From: JAVMKJ01 sp031732875
Lineage (GTDB): Bacteria > Pseudomonadota > Gammaproteobacteria > Competibacterales > Competibacteraceae
Assembly: GCA_031732875.1 (NCBI GenBank)
Contig: JAVMKL010000231.1
Coordinates: forward strand, 1-18,721
DNA length: 18,721 nt
Reading direction: 5' to 3'
The translations under genes and the position numbers were made by a program. Shown here piece by piece: positions 7,315-17,378 of the stretch (position 1 is the stretch's first letter; the number at the start of each line of letters is the position of its first letter). The notes beneath the pieces are model-generated. The model did not search any database and had not been told where the DNA came from. It worked only from the letters and a program-made list of their open reading frames with translations.

Positions 7315-8012
7315 AATATTATTGTCAATAAAGTTCCAGCGTCCGAGGCCGAAAAGTTCGTATTGTTTATTTTTTTCTGATCTTTTTGGGGATCTTCTGG
7401 GGTCTTTATTGGATCAATTTTTTTATTGTTGATAAAATCATCAATATAACTAGATTGATATTTATTTTTTAATTGATTTATTAAATCATCAATATAATTA
7501 GGTTTATCTTTTAATTCATTTTTTAATTTATCTTTTAATTCATTTAAATCATTTAAATGTTTTATTGTTTCGTTTAGTAGACTCATCGCTTGGAGACTAC
7601 AGCAATTTTTATCCAAATTTCCATTATTCTCTTTTAGCTCTTTTATTTTTCCCTTATTTTTAATAAATAACCCTAGCTTATCTTTTAAGGTAGAATCACT
7701 AGCTTCTTTGAGAAGTGGTATAATATTTTGGGCAAATTCATGGGCAAATTCATGGGCAGGTTCAATTTTTTTAATAATACCAGATAGGTTTTCAACATTA
7801 TATTCTCTCAACTCATAGAGGACACGGGTAATAAATCCACCACCGCATAGGTCCCTCACGATATGCTTCGCATCAGTGAAGATCCGATAGTGATATGGCT
7901 TAATATGAGAGCTTATTTCTGAATGATGCCGGACGACAAACCAGTATTCATCGACAAACCAATCACCGACGACCAGAATGTCACCGACATAGAGTTGGGT
8001 ACTATCAGACAT
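7248..8012 (-). CDS. N-terminal fragment: PfkB/RfaE-like domain start plus low-complexity insert
   Basis: This frame encodes 254 residues. The start is supported by AGTGAGGA about eight bases before the ATG. Residues about 9-26 (DILVVGDWFVDEYWFVVR) resemble the first strand of RfaE/PfkB sugar kinases (VVGDxxxDxYW). Residues about 54-66 (LCGGGFITRVLYEL) fit their GG-A-N-V-A helix. Residues about 75-215 are Lys/Asp/Leu/Asn-rich, probably helical or disordered, with internal duplications such as EFAHEFA and two YIDD[LF]IN units 16 residues apart. After a run of seven A residues (minus strand; T7 at 7370-7376) the frame degenerates into a tail ending RRQASL, while the adjacent frame continues the fold. 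The last 40 or so residues are therefore probably not native. Confidence 0.6.
   Translation of the reverse strand: MSDSTQLYVGDILVVGDWFVDEYWFVVRHHSEISSHIKPYHYRIFTDAKHIVRDLCGGGFITRVLYELREYNVENLSGIIKKIEPAHEFAHEFAQNIIPLLKEASDSTLKDKLGLFIKNKGKIKELKENNGNLDKNCCSLQAMSLLNETIKHLNDLNELKDKLKNELKDKPNYIDDLINQLKNKYQSSYIDDFINNKKIDPIKTPEDPQKDQKKINNTNFSASDAGTLLTIIFWSTSYMLAARQEERSRRQASL
7435..7497. repeat. Direct repeat spaced 48 bp
   Basis: AAATCATCAATATAA occurs at 7435-7449 and again at 7483-7497, a 48-base (16-codon) offset. On the minus strand it encodes the two YIDD[LF]I units. Confidence 0.85.
7503..7545. repeat. Direct repeat spaced 24 bp
   Basis: TTTATCTTTTAATTCATTT occurs at 7503-7521 and 7527-7545, a 24-base (eight-codon) offset, encoding NELKDK-type units on the minus strand. 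Confidence 0.85.
7730..7753. repeat. Tandem 12-bp duplication
   Basis: GGGCAAATTCAT is repeated head-to-tail at 7730-7741 and 7742-7753, with a partial third copy after it. It encodes HEFAHEFA on the minus strand. Confidence 0.85.
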
Positions 8013-8183
8013 GATTCTATCCTCACTCTAGTTTAATAGCTGCTCAAAATGAAAAAAACTGTACCACCTTACGAAATATTCCCGGTAGCGGTTCACACGA
8101 TGGGCTCCTGGTTAATCACCACCCCAGTCAACCGCCGCAAACAAAAATGGCGTTCGGTTGGAGCGTCGATCAGGCACGCCTGC

Positions 8184-8552
8184 TCAATACTGATATCCCA
8201 TGTTTACCCAATAATGCCAATCATCCATGCCTTCCTGAGTATGGTGGTCCGCTCCAATTGCTTCCAACTGGGCCAAGGGAACCGCCAGCTTTTTTCTAGC
8301 CCTTTGTATTTCAACAAATACCTCGTGCAGGCATTCCTCCGTGGGCGCCATGCCCACCACTTTCACTTTATCTCCCACCGATAGAGGGGATACTCTTCTT
8401 TCGGCAATACACCGGGCTTGAAAGGGGAATCGCAATTTATCCTGCAAGTAGTAGTACCATCCCATGGCGCGCTCTTCTTCATCATAGGCATCAACTACCA
8501 CCTCCATCAGTATTCGATTTTCACGAGCTTCGTCTATTGCGACCGTGGACAT
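8184..8552 (-). CDS. Small calcium-binding-domain protein
   Basis: The frame extends far upstream, but the coding character starts at the ATG at 8552, preceded by GGGGGAG two bases away. This gives 122 residues (MSTVAIDEARENRI). The body is highly characteristic: MEVVVDAYDEEERAMGWYYY, LRFPFQARCIAERR, SVGDKVKVVGMAP, CLHEVFVEI, KLAVPLAQLEAI and DDWHYWVNMGY. It matches the short 'calcium binding' family (Pfam Calcium_bind, PF11535), common in cyanobacteria and scattered among proteobacteria. The acidic DAYDEEE stretch is the likely cation site. The biological role is not established. It is co-directional with the upstream RNase II gene and the downstream island but separated from each by gaps. 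Base composition is intermediate, so it may belong to the same accessory block. Confidence 0.82.
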   Translation of the reverse strand: MSTVAIDEARENRILMEVVVDAYDEEERAMGWYYYLQDKLRFPFQARCIAERRVSPLSVGDKVKVVGMAPTEECLHEVFVEIQRARKKLAVPLAQLEAIGADHHTQEGMDDWHYWVNMGYQY

Positions 8553-9028
8553 AACTCCCCCTTGCCTGGATGAGATTGCGAATGAATCCAACTTCCCAAT
8601 GAGGCCGTTAGGAGTCTGGCCAAACGGTCGAACCACCCCGGCGCTACGCGCCACCCCTTGGACAAGGAGGGGAATTGATACCGGATTGATTTCTAAAACA
8701 TCATCCAAAGGCAGTGACCGAAGGGATACCCATACGGTAGCGACCTCCCGGGAAGCACACATAAGAATATAGACGAGCCGCCAGCCTCGCGCGGCATCCA
8801 ACGCGCGCCGGCAGGCCAACGAAAGTGACCGGACCCGTTCATCGTCCCGAGGCACCGGCAGCGGAACGGCCGGTGGGCAAGAGGCGATCCAACTCATCGC
8901 CCAGCGCCCATTCCGCCGCGCGACGCGCGTGGAGCGCAGTCGTATCGAACAGCGACGCCGGCGCGTCCGCCGCGCGGCCGGCTGACCGGGCCGTTCCCGT
9001 GCCATACCCGAACGGCGGGGCTTTGCTC
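8553..9028. other. Gap without a convincing gene
   Basis: This 476-base stretch lies between the calcium-binding-domain gene and the end of the RNase II gene. The minus-strand frame of the small gene is open through it, but its product is Arg-rich and lacks recognisable motifs. A second minus frame just after the RNase stop encodes SLFDTTALHARRAAEWALGD with no start codon and ends near 8855, so it could be a gene remnant. A REP-like palindrome lies at 8631-8674. Confidence 0.45.
8631..8674. repeat. REP-like palindromic element
   Basis: The plus strand reads ACCCC, then GGCGC-TAC-GCGCC, then ACCCCTTG, then GA, then CAAGGAGGGG. This makes two adjacent stem-loops with G/C-rich arms in an intergenic gap. 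The structure resembles dispersed extragenic palindromes found in many copies in proteobacterial genomes. Only one copy is in this window, so dispersion is not shown here. Confidence 0.5.
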
Positions 9029-10849
9029 TCAACGCTCCACCCGGAAATACGCCTCGCGCTCCGGCAGGTCGATGCCGGTCAAACGCAACGGCAACACGCT
9101 GTCCGGGGCCACGCTGTCCGCGACCTTCATTCGTGCCTCCAACGCCAGTTCGGAAATCAGCACGGTGCCACGCGGCATGCGCTTCTCGACCAGCACCCCC
9201 TCCCCCCGCCAGCCGGGATGCTGCTGGAGATAAACCACCGTCCAATGCTCGCGGGACAGCCGCTCGGCCCGCCGCACCCCCACCGCCGCCGCTTCCGCCG
9301 CTCCGACCCGCTCGATGATCGCCTGGGCCTCCAGCGGATCGCCGCCCCGCAAGGACGCCCGCAACTGCTGGTGGGCGACCAGATCCAGATAGCGCCGCAA
9401 CGGACTGGTCACCTGGGCGTAAACGTCCAGCCCCAGCCCGCCGTGCGGGCCGGGCTGACTGCTGTACTGGCGCGGTCGCAGGCTGCGCCGCAGGGCATGC
9501 ATCGCCGCCAGCCCGGCCGGTTCCCGGTCGGACACCTCTACCGCCACATCCTGGGTGGTGAACGGAAACGCAAGCCCGCGCTCCAGCGCGAACCGGGCCG
9601 CCGCCTCGCCGGCCATCACCATCGCCTCGGTCACCAGCATCCGGCTGCGCAGGCGGGGCAAAGGCTTGATCTCCACCCGGCCGTCGCCGACCCACAGCTT
9701 GACTTCGGGCAGATCGATGAAGATCGCGCCGTTGGCGCGGCGGCGAGCCTGGTGGCGTTGCGCGAGTTCGTACAGGCCGCGAAACGGCTCCTCATCCAGC
9801 CGCGTATCGACCTCGTCATAGCTCAGCCGTCGCACCCGCACCCAGCTTGGCGCGATTTCCACATCGGTCACGACGCCGTCCGCATCCAGATTCAGACCAA
9901 ACGACAAGGCCGGCGAAATCTCCGCCAAGCCCAGGCCCAGGCGCGGGATCGCCTCCTCCGGCAGCATCGGGATGGTGGTTTCCGGCAGGTACAGCGTCGC
10001 CCCCCGTGCCCGCGCTTCCAGATCGGCGGGACCGCCGGGCGACGCCAGGGCCGCCGCGTCGGCGACATGCACCCACAAGCGGTTGCCGTCCAGGCTGATC
10101 GCGTCGTCGGGATCGAGGTTGCCCTCGTCGTCGATGGCATAGGCCGGCAGGCCGGTCAAATCCAGCCGGGGTTCGTCCGGCAACACAGGCAGACTCACGT
10201 CCGGGGGGGCCAGCAATGCTCCGATCCGACGCGGCCATGGATTCACCATTTCGTCCCAGTGTCGCAGCCGCAACAGCAGGGCGTGCGCGCTTTGCGGATT
10301 CTGATCGCAGTCGAGCGCCTGCAACACCCGGCTCTGCTCGCGCTGGCTCCAGGCCACTTCCTCGATTTCGCGCAGATAGGGTGCATCCTCCGGCGCGCAT
10401 CGTCCCGCCCGCGCCCGCTGGAGAAAACCGTTCCACGCATCCCGCTCGGCCGCCTTTGTCTCCCGGACCGCCCGCTCCCGTTCCACCTCGGCCAACGGCC
10501 GGGCGCTGACCGCCTCCGGCGTGCCCTGGAAATACAGACCCTCATTCACCAGCCGCCAGGTGGCCCAGGCGGTCGCCGGCGTATAGGCGCCGTAGACCAG
10601 ATCGGCCAGTTCTGGCAAGGTGGTTTGCCCCCCCTCCAGCAATTCGCAGGCCGCCTCGACCTCGCCCGCCGGTACGTCTCCCAGCTCGCGCGGAGAGCGC
10701 AGCGGACCGGGATGCAGCAACAGCACGTCCTTGGGGCGAACTCGCAACGAACGGCCGTCCTCCAGCTCGATGTCCAACTTGTCGCCCAGCGCGGCGACCC
10801 GGGCAGGACCGTTCTTGTACAGCACCAGACTGTTTTGCGGGATATTCAT
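9029..10849 (-). CDS. RNase II/RNB-domain 3'-5' exoribonuclease
   Basis: The start at 10849 (MNIPQNSLVLYKNGPARV) gives 606 residues; GGAG lies four bases upstream. A longer in-frame start 48 bases upstream adds unlikely residues. The first 60 residues (GPARVAALGDKLDIELEDGR) look like a small SH3-like beta module, followed by a helical region to about 200. The RNB domain contains AIDDEGNLDPDDAIS at about 238-252, the four-Asp metal site of RNase II/R, and TSPLRRYLDLVAHQQL at about 478-493, the conserved Arg segment. An S1-like beta region closes the protein. It degrades RNA processively from the 3' end in the cytosol. The variant N-terminus places it nearer the cyanobacterial-type RNB enzymes than to E. 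coli Rnb, by impression only. It is divergent from the decayed MoxR gene. Confidence 0.9.
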   Translation of the reverse strand: MNIPQNSLVLYKNGPARVAALGDKLDIELEDGRSLRVRPKDVLLLHPGPLRSPRELGDVPAGEVEAACELLEGGQTTLPELADLVYGAYTPATAWATWRLVNEGLYFQGTPEAVSARPLAEVERERAVRETKAAERDAWNGFLQRARAGRCAPEDAPYLREIEEVAWSQREQSRVLQALDCDQNPQSAHALLLRLRHWDEMVNPWPRRIGALLAPPDVSLPVLPDEPRLDLTGLPAYAIDDEGNLDPDDAISLDGNRLWVHVADAAALASPGGPADLEARARGATLYLPETTIPMLPEEAIPRLGLGLAEISPALSFGLNLDADGVVTDVEIAPSWVRVRRLSYDEVDTRLDEEPFRGLYELAQRHQARRRANGAIFIDLPEVKLWVGDGRVEIKPLPRLRSRMLVTEAMVMAGEAAARFALERGLAFPFTTQDVAVEVSDREPAGLAAMHALRRSLRPRQYSSQPGPHGGLGLDVYAQVTSPLRRYLDLVAHQQLRASLRGGDPLEAQAIIERVGAAEAAAVGVRRAERLSREHWTVVYLQQHPGWRGEGVLVEKRMPRGTVLISELALEARMKVADSVAPDSVLPLRLTGIDLPEREAYFRVER

Positions 10850-10960
10850 CGGTCTCCGGGAGGGCGTAGAGCGGGCGATAAGCGGGTATGATACCAAAGG
10901 TTACCGGCAACCCTGCCGCCGCCCTTCGCCGACCGATCTTTAAGCTCCATCGCTTTCGTC

Positions 10961-11660
10961 ATGAACCCCGCCATCGAACTGACGTCGAACCAGGCTTTCG
11001 ATTTCCTGCTGCATGTCGCGGTGGTGCGGCCGGTGTTTCTCTAGGGCGCGCCGGGCATCGGCAAGACCGCGCTGGTCAACCGGTTCGCGGCGGCGGTGGG
11101 GTTGGAATGCGTGGCGCTGCTGGGCAGCCAGTTGGCCCCGGAAGATCTGCTGGGCGTACCGAAAATCGATGGCGACTGCTCGCGCTTCTTTCCCCCCACC
11201 AACATCGTCCGCCGCCAGCCCTTCGTACTGTTTCTCGACGAACTCAACGCCGCCAGCCACGACATTCAGAAAGCGTTCTATTCGCTGATCCTGGAGCAGC
11301 GGGTCGGGGAATACCGGCTGCCCGCCGGCGCCATCGTCGTCGGCGCCGGCAACCGCGCCAAGGACGCCGCTCTGGTCAAACCGATGCCCTCAGCCTTGAT
11401 CGATCGCCTGGCGCACGTTCACCTGCGCGCCCACGCCCGCGAGTGGCTGGCCTGGGCGGTCAACGAAGGCGGCATCCATCCCTGGGTGGTGGAGTATCTG
11501 CAACTGCGCCCGGATCATCTGTGGAACGAGCCGCCCAAGCACGAGGAGCCGTTCTCGACCCCGCGCTCCTGGCACATGCTGTCCGACGCATTGCATTCCT
11601 TTGGCGAGTCGGTCGGCGACGAGATGTTGGAGGCGCTGGCCTTCGGCCTGCTGACCCCAG
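10961..11660 (+). pseudogene. MoxR-type AAA+ ATPase, interrupted by a nonsense codon and truncated
   Basis: The ATG at 10961 opens MNPAIELTSNQAFDFLLHV and VRPVFL, then TAG at 11042-11044. The frame resumes immediately as GAPGIGKTALV, a perfect Walker A. Relatives normally have Trp here (FLWGAPGIGKT), so one TGG-to-TAG change explains it. Downstream are Walker B VLFLDELN, sensor-1 VGAGNRAKD, and STPRSWHMLSDALHSFG, the sensor-2/lid region. After LAFGLLTPA the frame turns into nonsense, and a neighbouring frame continues with metallopeptidase-like sequence, so the C-terminal lid is lost. MoxR ATPases work with VWA proteins encoded next to them, as here. A restart at an internal codon would lack Walker A, so the locus is probably inactive unless the stop is an error. 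Confidence 0.72.
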
Positions 11661-12010
11661 CTCTGGGTTCATCCCAAGCGCCAGGCGCCACCGCCCGAAT
11701 GGGCGCGGGTGCGGGTGCTGGCTTATGTCTGCCTGGGATTCGGCCTGGTCCGGTCGCGCGAACCCCAGGCCCTGTGGGAAATCGCCGGCCTGCTGGTGGC
11801 CGAACGTTTCTGCCAGGAAATCGGCATCGGCGCGACCCCGGACAGCCTGCTACACCCCGACATCGAGATTCCGACCCAGGGCGAGGAGACGTTGTTTGGC
11901 CTGCTGACCGCCGACGGTTGCGACCCAGCGCTGCTGGCTTGGCGCGAGGCGTTGTGCGGCATGACGAAAACGGTGTTTTGCCCCGCCGAAGCGTCAATGA
12001 CGTGCTATCG
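11661..12010 (+). pseudogene. N-terminal module of a DUF2201-type metallopeptidase/VWA protein (frame-shifted segment)
   Basis: In the frame one base later than the MoxR frame, the sequence reads LWVHPKRQAPPPEWARVRVL, AYVCLGFGLVR, PQALWEIAGLLVAERFCQEI and PDSLLHPDIEIPTQGEETLF. This resembles the first, degenerate module of long DUF2201-like proteins, where a VHPTRR-like strand precedes a His-rich helix; here the helix lacks the histidines. No start codon or ribosome binding site precedes it. It seems spliced directly onto the truncated MoxR gene, suggesting a deletion that removed both the MoxR end and this gene's start. The segment stays meaningful to about ALCGMTKTVF, after which another frame takes over. 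Boundaries are approximate. Confidence 0.5.
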
Positions 12011-12534
12011 ACGCCAACCGCCCGGTTGCACGACATTCGGGTGGCCGCCATCGACGTGGGCAACCGGACGATCTGGATCAACCCGACCGCTGGGTTGAAC
12101 GACGCTGAATGTCTGTTCGTCCTGACGCACGAGTTGTTGCACGCCGGGCTTAACCACGCTTCCCGCCGGCGCGGTCGCGATCCCTTTCTGTGGAACGCCG
12201 CCTGCGACTTCGTCATCAACGGCTGGCTGATGGAGATGGGGATCGGGCAGCCACCGACCCTGGGAATGCTGCACGATCCGCAACTGGCCGGCTGTTCCGC
12301 CGATGAGATTTACGATCAGTTGGCGCGCGATCTGCGCCGCGCCCGCAAACTGGCCACCTTGCGCGGGCCGGGCGCTCCCGACCTGATCGGCTCCGACCAG
12401 GACCGGGGCTTCGTGGATGCCGAGGCCTACTGCCGCCGCGCCTTGTGGCAAGGGTTGGAACGCTGCCAGATGGGCGGCTGGCGGGGCACCCTGCCGGCTG
12501 GCCTGATCGAGGAAATCCGCAGCCTGGCCCAGCC
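12011..12534 (+). pseudogene. DUF2201-type putative zinc metallopeptidase module (frame-shifted segment)
   Basis: The frame returns to that of the MoxR gene and reads RLHDIRVAAIDVGNRTIWIN, then FVLTHELLHAGLNHASRR. HELLH is an HExxH zinc motif, with a further His four residues on. RDPFLWNAACDFVINGWLME and IGQPPTLGMLHDPQLAG then CSADEIYDQLARDLRR complete the family signature of DUF2201_N putative metallopeptidases, which usually precede a VWA-like domain. The zinc motif is intact although the gene is not. PAGLIEEIRSLAQP leads to the next frame change, where AGCC is duplicated at 12531-12538. A MoxR/peptidase/VWA trio suggests an ATP-driven protein-processing or chelatase-like assembly. The role is not known. 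Confidence 0.65.
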
Positions 12535-13136
12535 AGCCGATTCCCTGGGATATCCGGCTGGCCTACTGGTTCGACGAGCAGTTCCCGCCACCGGAACGAC
12601 GGCGCAGCTACGCCCGACCCTCGCGTCGGCAATCGAGCACGCCGGACATTCCCCGACCCTCGATCATCCCGCCGCCGGAGGAGGAACGGCGGGCGCGGGT
12701 CTTCGGCGTGGTGCTGGATACGTCCGGTTCGATGGAACCCCGGCTGCTGGGCAAGGCGCTCGGCGCCATCGCCAGCTACGCGCAGGCGCGGGAAGTGTTC
12801 GCGGTGCGGCTGATCTATTGCGACGCGACCGCCTACGACGCTGGCTGGTTGCCACCGGAGATGCTGCTGGAGCGGGTCGCGGTCAAGGGCCGGGGCGGGA
12901 CCGTGTTGCAACGCGGGGTCGATTGCCTGCGGGAAGCGGCGCGGCGCAACGACTTTCCACTCCGGGGACCGGTGCTGTTGATCACCGACGGTTACTGCGA
13001 GGACCGGCTCGACATGGCCTTCGATCACGCCTTTCTGACGCCGGAAGGTCATTCCCTGCCGTTTGCGCCGCGCGGGGAAGTGTTCTGGCTGCGGGTGAAG
13101 CCAGTCGTTCGACGAACGTTTTCTGGAGACCCCGCG
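12535..13136 (+). pseudogene. VWA-like domain of the DUF2201 protein (frame-shifted segment)
   Basis: After the 4-bp duplication the product continues one frame over: PWDIRLAYWFDEQFPPPERR, SYARPSRRQSSTPDIPRP, then FGVVLDTSGSMEPRLLGKAL. DTSGSM is an intact MIDAS DxSxS, with GGTVLQRGVD supplying the Thr and VLLITDGYCE the Asp. HAFLTPEGHSLPFAPRGEVFW is the normal end of this family. No stop follows, and the frame runs through VKPVVRRTFSGDPA into an unrelated downstream fragment. A protein could start in this frame at 12708 (GTG, at VLDTSGSM), but that would cut the first strand of the domain. It is therefore best read as the last exon-like piece of one broken gene. Confidence 0.65.
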
Positions 13137-13445
13137 ATGGAATTTCCCTATGGCTTGAGCGATTTCGGCACCCTCATCAGCGCAGGCTACTTCTACCAGG
13201 ATCGCACCGACCGGATTCCGCAACTCGAAAAGGCTGGGCGGCAACTGATCTTCGTCCGTCCCCGCCGCCTCGGCAAATTCATCGAAACCCGCTATTTCCC
13301 GATGCTCTCCAATCGGGACTATCGCTGGACCAACGAACTGCTGGTCAAGTGGTGGAATAGAGCCACCGCAACGGGAAGCTTACCGGCAACCCGAGAAAAT
13401 AGCGGAGGGGCGCATAGCGCGAATCGGCTAAAAACCTTATTATAA
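13137..13445 (+). pseudogene. N-terminal fragment of an AAA-ATPase-like (PF09820-type) gene
   Basis: From an ATG at 13137, with GGAG eight bases before it, the sequence reads MEFPYGLSDFGTLISAGYFY, QDRTDRIPQLEKAGRQ and LIFVRPRRLGK. This matches the start of the PF09820 family, whose Walker A region is RPRRFGKS. The Ser after Lys is replaced and the sequence departs at once (FIETRYFPMLSN), ending about 100 residues in, whereas full members exceed 450. It is in frame with the VWA segment, so the two run together as one open frame, probably by accident of deletion. PF09820 proteins often carry a C-terminal nuclease-like domain and spread like mobile or toxin genes. It is likely a non-functional remnant. 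Confidence 0.6.
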
Positions 13446-13733
13446 TTGGCGAACTTAAAGCCAGCGGTTCACGACTTTAACTCAACCCAAAACCAAATTC
13501 AAAAAATTGAAAAAAATCATAAATTTGGAACCGCTTTCACGAATCACCGGCGCCAGGGTTCGCGCCTCGTGTCGTCCGGGGTTTCGCTTTCGCGCCGCGC
13601 GCGATGATATGCCGCTCGCAGTGCTCGTCCACGCACCCTCGGCCCGGTTCCCCGGACTCCGATGGCCCGTCCTCCAGTCTTTTGGTGCCGTTGGTCCGCA
13701 AACGGTGCCCGCATCAGTAAGGAGAGAGCGTTT
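13446..13733. promoter_or_regulatory. Leader region upstream of pccB
   Basis: No gene is evident here. The first 90 bases are A+T-rich, with TATAAT at 13441-13446 and an inverted repeat AGCGGTTC (13463-13470) / GAACCGCT (13528-13535) around an A-tract. The remainder is G+C-rich. The A-tract and repeat are candidate regulatory sites for the carboxylase operon, but no matched -35/-10 pair stands out. Confidence 0.3.
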
Positions 13734-15266
<1,533 letters not shown>

Positions 15267-15278
15267 GGGGTGGGACGC

Positions 15279-17264
<1,986 letters not shown>

Positions 17265-17317
17265 CCGCGCCCCCATGACCGAGGGGCGGTCAAGGTCGCC
17301 CCCGGCGCATCCTGCCA

Positions 17318-17351
17318 AAACCCGGTCGCGCTTCGGCGCGGCCGGGTTTTT
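17318..17351. terminator. Bidirectional UUCG-loop intrinsic terminator
   Basis: A 14-base-pair stem (17318-17331 with 17336-17349, one G-U pair) closes on a TTCG tetraloop at 17332-17335. A T-run at 17347-17351 follows on the plus strand. The AAAA at 17317-17320 gives a T-run on the minus strand, so it can end both pccA and the convergent hemerythrin gene. Confidence 0.9.
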
Positions 17352-17378
17352 GGCTTTGCGGCTGGCAAGCCACCTCCT

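Larger units (their letters stand above)
5210..8012 (-). pseudogene. Composite PfkB-like / AAA+ ATPase gene split by two frame changes
   Basis: Three successive minus-strand frames join into one coherent product. The first (from 8012) has a ribokinase-fold N-terminus, the second (about 7410-6967) the middle, and the third (about 7012-5210) the end of that fold followed by an AAA+ ATPase. The span is 2803 bases; adding back one base at each break gives 2805, or 934 codons plus stop, so two single-base losses fit exactly. Landmarks follow RfaE/PfkB order: ILVVGDWFVDEYWF, then LCGGGFITRVL, LFGLGRWNFIDN, GTTRCIRAYRYV with LHRIDWEQ, VIIDDHTKGVI and WFVRTKD. The usual catalytic Gly-Ala-Gly-Asp before the last helix is not seen (KINWTTAFFAALVYEML), so kinase activity is doubtful. 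The region is A+T-rich and probably acquired. Whether it is a pseudogene, phase-variable or mis-sequenced is open. Confidence 0.6.

Noticed and set aside
7141..7753. CRISPR-like array from repeated motifs
   Set aside because: Repeat units are 12-24 bases, in tandem, coding and without uniform spacers.
8553..9695. Upstream extension of the calcium-binding-domain frame into a 503-residue protein
   Set aside because: The extension overlaps the RNase II gene in a mirror frame and has no conserved motif; the family is naturally about 120 residues and an ATG with a ribosome binding site lies at 8552.
8825..10891. 688-codon plus-strand frame opposite the RNase II gene
   Set aside because: Its product is Arg/Gln/Pro-rich with no domain, and it exactly overlays a well-supported RNB enzyme on the other strand.
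11042..11044. Recoding (amber read-through or pyrrolysine) at the MoxR TAG
   Set aside because: The locus has other lesions and relatives carry Trp there, so simple decay is more likely than recoding.
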